From DASQHW01 sp963837155 (GTDB lineage Bacteria > Actinomycetota > Acidimicrobiia > IMCC26256 > PALSA-610): 64,000 nt of DNA. Position 1 is the stretch's first letter; every line of letters starts with the position of its first letter. This document shows, piece after piece, positions 35,071 to 42,846 of this stretch. The notes beneath the pieces were generated by a model. That model worked only from the letters and a program-made list of their open reading frames with translations, was not told the DNA's origin and searched no databases. The stretch spans positions 62,001 to 126,000 of the forward strand of contig CAWIMB010000001.1 in NCBI GenBank assembly GCA_963837155.1, in the 5' to 3' direction. The position numbers and the translations under genes were made by a program.

Positions 35071-35814
35071 CTACGCGTGACGCCGGCGCGCGACTTCGTG
35101 GCACGCGAGCGTCGCGGCGGCGCCGACATTCAGCGACGGCAGCGTGCCGTACATCGGGATGCGCACGAGTACGGCGCAGCGCGCCCGCGTCAGCCGGCCC
35201 AAGCCGCGGCCCTCAGCGCCGAGCACGAGCATGACGCGCTGGTCGGCGACGCCGAACTCCGACAGCGGCGTGTCGCCGTGTTCATCGAGCCCGACCGTCC
35301 ACACGCCGGCCCGCTGCGCGCGTTCGAGCGCGTTCGGGATCCCGCCCACGAGCGCGATCGGCAGGTACTCGATCGCACCGGCGGCCGCCTTCGTGACCGC
35401 CGGAGTGACGTGCGCGGCCCGGTGGCGTCCGACGACGATGCCGGTCGCACCGGCGGTCTCTGCCGAGCGCATGATCGCCCCGAAGTTCCGAGGATCGGTG
35501 ACACCGTCGACGGCGACGAGAAACGCATCGTCGGCGGCGCACAGCTCGTCGAGATCGGCCGATCGCAACGGCGACGCGAGCGCGACGACACCCTGCGGTG
35601 CGTCAGTACGCGCCAGCTTCTCCAGCCGTTCGGGTGGGACGACGCGCACCTTGCTGCCTGCGAGGTCGGCGATCGCGGCCACCGCCGGATCCTGCGCGGC
35701 GCTGCTCGACACATAGACCGTACGGATCGGGCGACGGCCGGCGCGCAGCAACTCGTGCACGGCGCGGCGGCCCTCGACCTGGTCGCCGCCGACCCCCGAA
35801 TCAGCCTTCGTCAT
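35071..35814 (-). CDS. rlmB: 23S rRNA 2'-O-methyltransferase (RlmB/SpoU family)
   Basis: SPOUT-class methyltransferase of 247 residues. A small N-terminal substrate-binding part (VEGRRAVHELLRAGRRPI) precedes the knotted domain. It has VDGVTDPRNFGAIMRSAETA, MLVLGAEGRGL and IPMYGTLPSLNVGAAATLA, the three SpoU motifs. By family it methylates G2251 of 23S rRNA (E. coli numbering), and the target may differ. ATG 35814 is chosen; the open frame beyond is inside cysS. It overlaps cysS by 14 bp, as in M. tuberculosis where the two genes are adjacent. Confidence 0.93.
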   Translation of the reverse strand: MTKADSGVGGDQVEGRRAVHELLRAGRRPIRTVYVSSSAAQDPAVAAIADLAGSKVRVVPPERLEKLARTDAPQGVVALASPLRSADLDELCAADDAFLVAVDGVTDPRNFGAIMRSAETAGATGIVVGRHRAAHVTPAVTKAAAGAIEYLPIALVGGIPNALERAQRAGVWTVGLDEHGDTPLSEFGVADQRVMLVLGAEGRGLGRLTRARCAVLVRIPMYGTLPSLNVGAAATLACHEVARRRHA

Positions 35815-37180
35815 CGGGTCGGAGTCGCCGCCACACCGTTCCTCCGGGCGTGTCTTCGAGCACGATGCCCTGTGCGCGCAGCTCGTCGCGCAGGCGGTCG
35901 GCCTCCGCCCAGTCCTTGCGCTCGCGCGCTTCGTCGCGTTGCGCGACGAGCGAGCGGATCTCATCGTCGAGCTCTTCGTCGTCGTCGAGCCACGTGAGAC
36001 CCAACGCACTCCAGAGCTCGCGCACCGTTGCCGCAAGCCGGGCCGCGTCGTCGGTGCGGTTCTCGTCGAGTGCAATGTTCGCGTCGCGTACGAGCTCGAA
36101 GACGAAGGCGAGCGCGGCCGGAGTGTCGAAATCGTCGTCCATCGCGTCGCGAAACACCGACGTGTCGACGAGATCCGCAGCCGGCAACTCGGCCCGACGG
36201 ACGCGCCGCATCAACGTGTCGACACGCTCCACCGCCTTGTCGGCGTCGGCAAGCTCCTTGTCGCCGAGCTCCATCTGCCGGTGGTAGTGCGTCTGGAGGA
36301 CGAGCAAGCGGAACGCGCGCGGATCGAACTCGTCGAGCACATCCTCGAGCGTCGTGAAGTTGCCGAGCGACTTCGACATCTTCTCGCCGTCGACGTTCAC
36401 CATCGCCGAGTGCAGCCAGTAGCGTGCGAACACGTGGCCCGCGGCTTCGGCCTGCGCGATCTCGTTCTCGTGGTGCGGGAACTCGAGGTCGGTCCCGCCG
36501 CCGTGGATGTCGAAACCGTCGCCGAGGATGTCGAGCGACATCGCAGAGCACTCGATGTGCCAGCCCGGTCGTCCCGGGCCCCACGGCGAGTCCCACTGCG
36601 GCTCGCCGGGCTTCGCGGCCTTCCACAGCGCGAAATCGATCGGTGAGCGCTTCCGTTCGTTGACTTCGACGCGCGCCCCCGCGCTCTCGCGCAACTCGTC
36701 GATCGTGCGGTGCGACAGCTTGCCGTACTCCGGGAACGTGTCGACCTGGAAGTACACGCCCTGGCCCTCGACAACGTACGCGCTCCCCTTCGCGATCAGC
36801 TCCGCGATCAGTGCCTGCATCTGCGGAATGAACTCGGTCGCCCGCGGCATGTCGTCTGGCGGTGTGACGTTGAGCCGCGACATCTGCTGCCAGTAGTCGG
36901 CTTCGTACGTTCGCGCGAGCTCGGACTCGGTCGTTGCTCGTTCGGCGGCCCGGGCGATGATGCGATCCTCGACGTCGGTGATGTTGGTGACGTACGCGAC
37001 GTCGAGGCCCGACCAGATGAGGTAACGCCGGATCGTGTCGAACACCACCGCGGTACGACCGTGGCCCAGGTGCGGCACGTCGTAGGGCGTCGGTCCGCAC
37101 ACGTACATCGACACCTGGCCTTCGATGCGCGGGATGAACTCGACCTTTGCGCGTCGCGCCGTGTCCTGGATGCGAAGCAC
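35801..37180 (-). CDS. cysS: Cysteinyl-tRNA synthetase
   Basis: Class I synthetase of 459 residues, usual length. CGPTPYDVPHLGHGR contains the zinc cysteine and the HIGH motif. GWHIECSAMS and GGGTDLEFPHHENE carry further zinc ligands; KMSKSLGNF is the KMSKS loop. The C-terminal DALR-like domain holds VDTSVFRDAMDDDFDTPAAL. The start MLRIQDTARR is standard. The gene lies between rlmB and an ECF sigma factor; in mycobacteria the neighbour is ispF. Confidence 0.97.
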   Translation of the reverse strand: MLRIQDTARRAKVEFIPRIEGQVSMYVCGPTPYDVPHLGHGRTAVVFDTIRRYLIWSGLDVAYVTNITDVEDRIIARAAERATTESELARTYEADYWQQMSRLNVTPPDDMPRATEFIPQMQALIAELIAKGSAYVVEGQGVYFQVDTFPEYGKLSHRTIDELRESAGARVEVNERKRSPIDFALWKAAKPGEPQWDSPWGPGRPGWHIECSAMSLDILGDGFDIHGGGTDLEFPHHENEIAQAEAAGHVFARYWLHSAMVNVDGEKMSKSLGNFTTLEDVLDEFDPRAFRLLVLQTHYHRQMELGDKELADADKAVERVDTLMRRVRRAELPAADLVDTSVFRDAMDDDFDTPAALAFVFELVRDANIALDENRTDDAARLAATVRELWSALGLTWLDDDEELDDEIRSLVAQRDEARERKDWAEADRLRDELRAQGIVLEDTPGGTVWRRLRPDDEG

Positions 37181-37221
37181 CGGGAGAGGCTACTCAGCGC
37201 CCAGTGCCTCCCTCGCGGGAA

Positions 37222-37698
37222 TCAGCTCAGCGCGGCTGCGAGGCGGTCCTTGGCCCGGGACGCCAGCGACTTCACCGTGCCGGGCGCGCAGCCCATGACC
37301 TCGGCGATCTCGACCTCGGAAAGATCGGCCCAGTAGCGAAGCCGAACGACGGTCTGCTGCCGGGTCGGCAAAGCCGCGACGATGTCGTCGAGCTCGCCCG
37401 GCGCGAGCGCCTCACTCGCACCGGACACGAGCCCGGGCAGGTGGTCAGCCTCGACCTTGCGCCGCCGGTGGTACGACCGGCAGCCGTTCACGATCGCCAC
37501 CCGCAGGTAGGCGCCGGGTTGATCCGCTGCGCCCCACGTGCAGTACATGCGCTGGAAGACGTCCTGGGCGATGTCCTCACCGGCCGCCGCGCTGCCCGCA
37601 ACCGAGGCGGCGAGCCGCGTTGCGGCGTGCCAGTTGCTCCGGTAGAAGGCTTCGAAGTCGGCGAGCGCCGAGCACTCGTCCAATGTCGCTGTCGACAT
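37222..37698 (-). CDS. ECF-type RNA polymerase sigma factor
   Basis: 158 residues. Region 2 (DFEAFYRSNWHAATRLAASV and AGEDIAQDVFQRMYCTW) and region 4 (LPTRQQTVVRLRYWADLSEV, IAEVMGCAPGTVKSLASRA) of a group IV (SigE-like) sigma factor. ATG 37698 is preferred over the longer frame because it begins just before region 2. No anti-sigma gene lies next to it: cysS follows and ispF precedes, so control may be transcriptional. A Crp-like palindrome lies 70-85 bp upstream. Confidence 0.88.
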   Translation of the reverse strand: MSTATLDECSALADFEAFYRSNWHAATRLAASVAGSAAAGEDIAQDVFQRMYCTWGAADQPGAYLRVAIVNGCRSYHRRRKVEADHLPGLVSGASEALAPGELDDIVAALPTRQQTVVRLRYWADLSEVEIAEVMGCAPGTVKSLASRAKDRLAAALS

Positions 37699-37767
37699 GC
37701 AGTGGTTCTCCCGCCCGAGATCCCTGACAAGGGAAACGAATCGTAACAAGTGCACGAACGGGGCGGA

Positions 37768-37783
37768 GGTGACGTTCGTCACC
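37768..37783. promoter_or_regulatory. Candidate Crp/GlxR-type operator before the sigma gene
   Basis: GGTGACGTTCGTCACC is a near-perfect palindrome containing GTGA-N6-TCAC, the core of Crp/GlxR sites. It straddles the ispF stop and lies 70-85 bp upstream of the ECF sigma gene. A crp-family gene is encoded 2.3 kb away. The evidence is a pattern match only. Confidence 0.45.
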
Positions 37784-38276
37784 CTCGGGAAAGCAGTGCA
37801 ACCGCCCAGACTGCGACGCCTTCAGCTCGTCCGATGGCCCCGAGGCCCTCGCCCCGCTTGGGCCGGACGGCGGCACCGATCCCGTGACCCATCGGCTCCC
37901 GGGCCGGCGCGAGGACCGCGACGAGGTTGGCGGCCATCGCTTCCACGTGCGGTCCGAGCGTCGGCTTCTCGGCCGCGATCACCACGTCGACGTTCTCGAT
38001 CCACCACTTCTTCTGCGCGAGCCGGCGCGCGACTTCGGCGAGCAACGCCATCGAATCGGCGTCGCGGAACTTTTCATCGGTCGCGGGAAACAACGTGCCG
38101 AGGTCGGGCAGGCCGGCTGGTCCGAGCAACGCGTCGGCGACCGCGTGGGCCACCGCGTCCCCGTCGGAGTGACCGGCGAGCCGGGCCGTGTCTTCGATAC
38201 GGACCCCGCCCAACACCAGCGGCGGATCGGCGCCGAACGGGTGGACATCGAAGCCGAGCCCGACGCGCATTCTCAC
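37779..38276 (-). CDS. ispF: 2-C-methyl-D-erythritol 2,4-cyclodiphosphate synthase
   Basis: MEP-pathway enzyme forming MEcPP, 165 residues. GLGFDVHPF and GHSDGDAVAHAVADALLG provide the zinc Asp/His ligands, and GLPDLGTLFPATDEKF the substrate loop. The usual VKxKRxEGLGxxGRxEG segment is VRPKRGEGLGAIGRAEGVA. The start is GTG 38276 (GTGA overlap with ispD) or ATG 38270. The coupled ispD-ispF order is standard. Confidence 0.96.
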   Translation of the reverse strand: MRMRVGLGFDVHPFGADPPLVLGGVRIEDTARLAGHSDGDAVAHAVADALLGPAGLPDLGTLFPATDEKFRDADSMALLAEVARRLAQKKWWIENVDVVIAAEKPTLGPHVEAMAANLVAVLAPAREPMGHGIGAAVRPKRGEGLGAIGRAEGVAVWAVALLSRG

Positions 38277-38911
38277 GGGCGCCCGCCTTCGATCAGCGTC
38301 TGCGCGAGTTCGAGGTCGTCGGCGAGCGTGAGCTTGAGGTTGCGGCGCTCCCCGTCGACGACCACGACCTTGCCGCCCGCGCCTTCGACGAGCGCGGCAT
38401 CGTCGGTGTCGACGCCCTCGCCTCCGTGCGCGGCGCGCAACGCTCCGGCGCGAAAGGCTTGCGGTGTCTGGACTGCCACCAACCCGTCACGGGGCACCGT
38501 CTCCACGACGTCATGCCCGCTCACCCGCTTGAGCGTGTCGACAACGGGAATGGCCGGCACGGCGGCGTCGGCGCCTTCCCTGATCGCGTCGATGACACTC
38601 GCGAAGAGCCGGCGGGACGCGAGAGGCCGAGCGGCGTCGTGCACGACCACGACATCGGCGGACTTGGGCACACACGCGAGTCCGGCGCGCACCGACGCGG
38701 ACCGGGTCGCGCCGCCCGTTGCGGTGCGGACTCCGGCCGGGGCGTCCCAGGTCGCGCCGGCAGCGAGCACGACGACGACGCCGTCACACGACTCTCGGGC
38801 CGTACCAACGGCACGGTCGAGCACCGTGGCGCCGCCCAAGCGTGCGAACTGCTTCGCGCCGCCGAAGCGCGTGCCACCTCCGGCCGCAACGACGATCGCC
38901 CAGGTCTCCAC
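38273..38911 (-). CDS. ispD: 2-C-methyl-D-erythritol 4-phosphate cytidylyltransferase
   Basis: Cytidylyltransferase of about 212 residues starting at GTG 38911. The N-terminal nucleotide loop AIVVAAGGGTRFGGAKQF is intact, VVHDAARPLAS is the metal/ribose segment, and QTPQAFRAGAL and TDDAALVEGAGGKVVVVDG complete the family pattern. The frame stays open far upstream because a frameshift brings it in line with the PIN protein, but the ispD start is clear from the family N-terminus. It is co-translated with ispF. Confidence 0.95.
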   Translation of the reverse strand: METWAIVVAAGGGTRFGGAKQFARLGGATVLDRAVGTARESCDGVVVVLAAGATWDAPAGVRTATGGATRSASVRAGLACVPKSADVVVVHDAARPLASRRLFASVIDAIREGADAAVPAIPVVDTLKRVSGHDVVETVPRDGLVAVQTPQAFRAGALRAAHGGEGVDTDDAALVEGAGGKVVVVDGERRNLKLTLADDLELAQTLIEGGRP

Positions 38912-38931
38912 GCTGCCAGTCTGGCAGGTGA

Positions 38932-39979
38932 CTAATTCTCGAGGCGCGCGAAGAGCAGACGGCCGGCGGAGGTCGGGACGACCGAGGTCACCTGCAGCAT
39001 CACCTCGGGACCGCCAACGAGCTCGCGGCCGCCGTTCACGACGACCATGGATCCGTCGTCGAGGTGGCCGACGCCCTGGCCGTCTTCCTTGCCTTCCCGC
39101 GTGAGCGACACGCGTACGTAGTCGCCGGGCCCGATCGACGGCGTGAGTTCCTGCGCGAGCTTGCGAAGGTTGCACGTCGGTACGCCCTGCAGCTCGGCAT
39201 TCGCGCGCAAGCGGACCGTCGTTGGTGAGCATCCGCAGTTGAAGACGGCACGCGAGCGCGATCAACTTCGCGTCGACCTCGTTGTGCTCCGGCACTTCGT
39301 CGTCGAGGACGAACAGGCGCACGTTGCCTTCGTTGCGCAGCGCTTCCAGGGTCTCGAGGCCGCGCCGGGCCCGCCGGCGCTTCACGTCGTCGCTGGCGTC
39401 GGCGAAGCCTTGGAGCTCGTCGAGCACGAACCGCGCCACCATCAAGTCACCGCCGAGCACACGCGACCGGGTGAGCGGGAGCAGCTGGCCGTCCATGACC
39501 ACCGACGTGTCGACGAGCACGCCGTCGCGCGTGTCGAAGGCCTGCGCACGTACGAGCGGCCGGGTCGACAACCCGAGCATCTCGAGCACCGCTTCGGCCT
39601 GGTACGCGACGATCCGGTAGCCGGCCCAGGCGAGCACCCAGGCGGCAAGGGCGACGATCGACACTGCGAGGCGAGTATCGAGGAGGAGCGCGAACGGCAC
39701 GACCAGTACGAGCGCCAGCGCGGACCCGGCGATTGCGCCCAGCGTGCCGGCGACGAGCCGAGCGGGCGACCGCCGGTCGACCCTGCGCTCGACTGCGCCC
39801 AGCGCCCCGTCGAGGAGGCGGCCGAGCACGCCACCGGCCACGTAGCCGAGCAGGCAGCCGAGCATGCCCCCGACGCCCTGGGCTTCGGTCCCGAGCCGCC
39901 GGGCCAGCCAGAAGCCCGCGGCCGTGCCCAGCACGGCGACGAGGAGGCGGACGCCTTCAACGAACATCCGCCTCTGCAT
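38932..39979 (-). CDS. PIN-TRAM membrane protein (YacL-like), one frameshift
   Basis: About 348 residues: several N-terminal membrane helices (LLVAVLGTAAGFWLARRLG to about residue 125), a PIN ribonuclease-like domain with acidic residues (GVLVDTSVVMDGQLLPLTRS ... VDAKLIALACRL), and a C-terminal TRAM domain (GPGDYVRVSLTREGKEDGQG). The PIN part ends at LRMLTNDGPL in one frame; RANAELQGVPTCNLRKLAQE and the TRAM domain continue in another, breaking near 39210. A stress or RNA-processing role is suspected for YacL-type proteins. It stands directly upstream of ispD, where carD lies in many actinobacteria. Confidence 0.85.
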
Positions 39980-40053
39980 CGGCCTGCATGGCGGCTGCTT
40001 GACCGAGCCGAGAGGAGACCCTCAGGCCGGGCCAACATCGAGCCGATGGTGGA

Positions 40054-40069
40054 TGTGACCTGCGACACA
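40054..40069 (+). promoter_or_regulatory. Candidate Crp autoregulatory site
   Basis: TGTGA-CCTGCG-ACACA differs from the Crp consensus TGTGA-N6-TCACA at one position. It lies 58 bp upstream of the crp-family gene, a plausible place for self-control. Pattern match only. Confidence 0.45.
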
Positions 40070-40126
40070 CACGGGCGGTTCCGAGGCGGGCTCGGATAGC
40101 CTCCCGCGAACAAGGACCGGCGCGAC

Positions 40127-40795
40127 ATGGCGGCACGTACGCCCGTGCTCGACAAGACCGACCTCTTCGGCACCCTCCCCCCGGAGCTGCTCGAGCAGCT
40201 GCGAGGACGGACCGCGCTCGCGCGGTACCGCCGCGGCGACCCGATCTTCGAGAAGGGCGACCCGGCGACCCATCTCTACGTGGTGTTCTCGGGTCGCATC
40301 GCGATCGTCGCCAGAGCATCCGATGGCCGCGAGTCCGTGCTCACCGTTCTCGGGCCGGGCGCGCTCTTCGGCGAGATGTCGATGTTCGACGGCGGTGTGC
40401 GTTCGGCGAATGCCCGGGCGCTCACGACCGTCCACCTGATCGCCGTCGAGTTCGACGACGTGCGCGACGTGCTGTCCCACCGCCCCGAGGTGCTGTGGGC
40501 GGTCGTGCGGATCCTCGCCCGCCGCCTGCGCGCGACCGACGAGGCGCTCGCGGACGCGATGTTCCTCGACGTGACCGGGCGCACCGCCAAGCGTCTGCTC
40601 GAGCTCGCCGACGGCGAGGACGAGTTCCGCATGCCGCTCACCCAAGAGGAGCTGGCCGGGATGGTCGGCGCGTCACGCGAGCGGGTGAACAAGGCGATCG
40701 CGCTGTTCGTGAAGCTGGGCTGGCTCGAGATCTCCGGCCGCAGCCGCTACCGCATCGTCAACCGCGACGAGCTCGAAATCCGCGCGACCATCTAA
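40127..40795 (+). CDS. Crp/Fnr-family transcription regulator (GlxR/Crp-like)
   Basis: 222 residues. Cyclic-nucleotide-binding domain (about residues 15-125) with GEMSMFDGGVRSANARALT as the phosphate-binding cassette; the usual arginine and small residue are present. The C-terminal winged helix-turn-helix is MPLTQEELAGMVGASRERVN. No cysteine cluster, so not an Fnr oxygen sensor. It resembles mycobacterial Crp (Rv3676) and corynebacterial GlxR, both cAMP-responsive. It is divergent from the PIN-TRAM gene and followed by a hairpin shared with the convergent hydrolase gene. Confidence 0.92.
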   Translation: MAARTPVLDKTDLFGTLPPELLEQLRGRTALARYRRGDPIFEKGDPATHLYVVFSGRIAIVARASDGRESVLTVLGPGALFGEMSMFDGGVRSANARALTTVHLIAVEFDDVRDVLSHRPEVLWAVVRILARRLRATDEALADAMFLDVTGRTAKRLLELADGEDEFRMPLTQEELAGMVGASRERVNKAIALFVKLGWLEISGRSRYRIVNRDELEIRATI

Positions 40796-40804
40796 CCAAC
40801 TGTT

Positions 40805-40841
40805 GGCAGCGTTTCCCGCGCATAGCGCGGTTTTCGCTGCC
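40805..40841. terminator. Convergent-gene hairpin
   Basis: GGCAGCG pairs with CGCTGCC, and inside it CCGCGC pairs with GCGCGG around an ATA loop, with an internal T-T bulge. It lies between the ends of the convergent crp and hydrolase genes and has T-rich stretches, so a bidirectional terminator is likely. Confidence 0.6.
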
Positions 40842-40854
40842 ATCTGTTGGTGGC

Positions 40855-41592
40855 TTAAACCGCGCCGACCCACTCCAGGGTCTTTTGCCAGGCGGCGGCT
40901 GCATCGTCGGGGCGGTGCACGTCTCGCTCGGGATCGTGGACGAAACCGTGCTCGGCGCCCTCGACGACAACAATCTCGAAGTCGTCACGCCCTTTCCACG
41001 CATCACGCAGCGCGTCGATATCAGGCGCAGGGGTCCACGGGTCGGCCGTCCCGAAGAATGCGAGCGTCGGCACCATCTCTGACGCGACGTCGAGCGGTTC
41101 GATGCGATGGCCGGGGCCGCCCCATCCCTCGGCCGTGCGCAGCATCCCGTAGAACGCGACAGCGGCGTCGAACCGGTCGGTCGACGCGGCCTTGAACACG
41201 TAGTGCCCGCCCATACAGAATCCGAGCACCGAAACACGCGAGACGTCGTCTTCGACCACCAACAAGTCAGCGGCAGCAGAAAGAATCTCGAGCTGCTGCG
41301 AATCGTCGAGATCCTTCACATGCGCCATCCGCTCTTCCACCGAAGCGCGAACCGACTCCGGCTGCGAAGCAAACTGCTCGACAGCAACAACAGCAAGCCC
41401 ATGCGAAGCCAGCAACCCAGCCATGTCCTCAAACAACGGCCGCAGCCCACCCATATCCGGATGCAAAACAAGCCCAGCAACAGGCATCCCATCCGGCCGA
41501 GCATGAAAAGCAGCCACCTCAACACCATCAACAAGAAGCGTGCGCGCCTCAGAAGTGATGTCGTAGACCGGACCGTGCTTAAGAGCCGCCAT
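40855..41592 (-). CDS. Dienelactone hydrolase-family protein
   Basis: Alpha/beta hydrolase of 245 residues with a Cys-Asp-His triad: LGFCMGGHYVF holds the nucleophile cysteine, GTADPWTPAPD the Asp region and GAEHGFVHDP the His. Early VAGLVLHPDMGGLRP is the oxyanion loop. The substrate is probably an enol-lactone or similar ester. Codon choice is unusual: codons 12-105 (about 41275-41560) end very often in T or G (GCT, GTT, GGG, CTT). The remainder and all neighbours prefer C or G. The protein itself is normal. Confidence 0.88.
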   Translation of the reverse strand: MAALKHGPVYDITSEARTLLVDGVEVAAFHARPDGMPVAGLVLHPDMGGLRPLFEDMAGLLASHGLAVVAVEQFASQPESVRASVEERMAHVKDLDDSQQLEILSAAADLLVVEDDVSRVSVLGFCMGGHYVFKAASTDRFDAAVAFYGMLRTAEGWGGPGHRIEPLDVASEMVPTLAFFGTADPWTPAPDIDALRDAWKGRDDFEIVVVEGAEHGFVHDPERDVHRPDDAAAAWQKTLEWVGAV

Positions 41593-41640
41593 GCGAGCGA
41601 CAGGTTAAGAGACGAGGAGGAGGCGGCGCTGTACTCCGTA

Positions 41641-41697
41641 GGGGACCTGGGGGGCGGGTGGGGCCCGCCGGAGCGAAGCGGAGGCGGGACGGTCCCC
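41641..41697. terminator. Nested stem-loop downstream of disA
   Basis: Outer stem GGGGACC/GGTCCCC (41641-41647 with 41691-41697) encloses an inner stem CCCGCC/GGCGGG (41664-41688) with loop GGAGCGAAGCGGA. It lies in the 150-bp gap between disA and the hydrolase gene. It may terminate disA or act as a structured leader for the hydrolase; no U-tract is present. Confidence 0.5.
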
Positions 41698-41744
41698 GGA
41701 GGAGTGCGGCGCCGCCGGGGCCACCGGTACGCGAAGCAGAGATG

Positions 41745-42815
41745 TCAGGCGTACCGATCCAAGATCGAAGTCTCGGCAACCCGCGAGAGCCCGTCCTTGA
41801 TGGCGCGCGCACGCGCTTCGCCGACACCCTCTACCTCGACCAAGTCCGAGATCGATGCGCGCATGATCTTCGGCAACGTCCCGAAGCGCTCGACGACATG
41901 GTCGGCGATGAGGTCGGGCAGGCGGGGGATCTTGCTCAGCAGCCGGTAACCGCGCGGCTGCATCGACGAGTCGAGATCCATCTCGTGTGACAGGTGCAGG
42001 ATGCCGGCGACGACGCGGAGGTCGAGCAGCTCGTCGTCGCTGATCTCGGTGAGTCGCGCGGTGACCTGGGCGAGGACCCAGTCGGGCGACTCCACGAAGT
42101 AGTCCTTCCCGACGAGGCGGAGGTCGGCGAGCACACCCCCGGTGAGCTCCTCGAGCTGCAGCTCGACGAGGCGGCCGTCGAGGCCGAGCTCCACGACGTA
42201 GCCCTCGATCTCCTCGGCGATTCTCCGCACCATCTCGGCGCGCTGCAGCACAGTGACGACGTCGCGCAGCGTCACGAGATCTTCGACCTCGAGCGCGGAC
42301 AACGCGCCGGTCACGCCATCGAGGCGGGCCTTGTAGCGGCCGAGGATCTGCAGCGCCTGATCGGCCCGTGCAAGGACACGCGGGATCGGCTCCAGGGTCT
42401 GCTTCATGCCCTGGTAGTGCACCGAGACCATGCTCATCTCTTCGGAGACGGTGATCACCGGTACGGAGATCTGGCGGGCAACGCGCTCGGCGGTGCGGTG
42501 CCGGGTTCCGGTCTCGGTCGTGGGAATGTCGGGGTCGGGGACGAGGTGCACGTTCGCGCGCGCGACGCGCGTGCCGTCGGAGGCGAGGATGATCGCGCCG
42601 TCCATCTTCGCGAGCTCCGAGAGACGCTGCGGGGTGAACTCGGCGTCGAGCAGAAAGCCGCCCGAGCAGATGTTCAACACGTCGGGACCGTCTCCGACAA
42701 CGATGAGCGCGCCCATGTTCGACTGCAAGATGCGGTCGATACCTTCCCGAAGTGGCGTGCCCGGTGCGACCAGCCGGAGGGCCGCGTAGAGGGCTTCCGA
42801 TCGGCGTGGCGCCAA
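41745..42815 (-). CDS. disA: DNA integrity scanning protein DisA (diadenylate cyclase)
   Basis: Makes cyclic di-AMP and scans DNA for lesions. 356 residues in three parts: the DAC domain with MDGAIILASDG and GTRHRTAERVA (residues about 70-125), a helical spine, and C-terminal helix-hairpin-helix repeats (IMRASISDLVEVEGVGEARA). Both catalytic motifs (DGA, RHR) are intact. It is directly downstream of radA, whose product inhibits DisA in B. subtilis; the same gene pair is found in mycobacteria. Confidence 0.97.
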   Translation of the reverse strand: MAPRRSEALYAALRLVAPGTPLREGIDRILQSNMGALIVVGDGPDVLNICSGGFLLDAEFTPQRLSELAKMDGAIILASDGTRVARANVHLVPDPDIPTTETGTRHRTAERVARQISVPVITVSEEMSMVSVHYQGMKQTLEPIPRVLARADQALQILGRYKARLDGVTGALSALEVEDLVTLRDVVTVLQRAEMVRRIAEEIEGYVVELGLDGRLVELQLEELTGGVLADLRLVGKDYFVESPDWVLAQVTARLTEISDDELLDLRVVAGILHLSHEMDLDSSMQPRGYRLLSKIPRLPDLIADHVVERFGTLPKIMRASISDLVEVEGVGEARARAIKDGLSRVAETSILDRYA

Positions 42816-42846
42816 GAGGTCCTCCGGGTCGGAACTACACCGCAGC

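Noticed and set aside
35815..36075. A longer N-terminus for RlmB
   Set aside because: That part is Arg/Ser-rich sequence out of frame with cysS and does not resemble the family; ATG 35814 fits.
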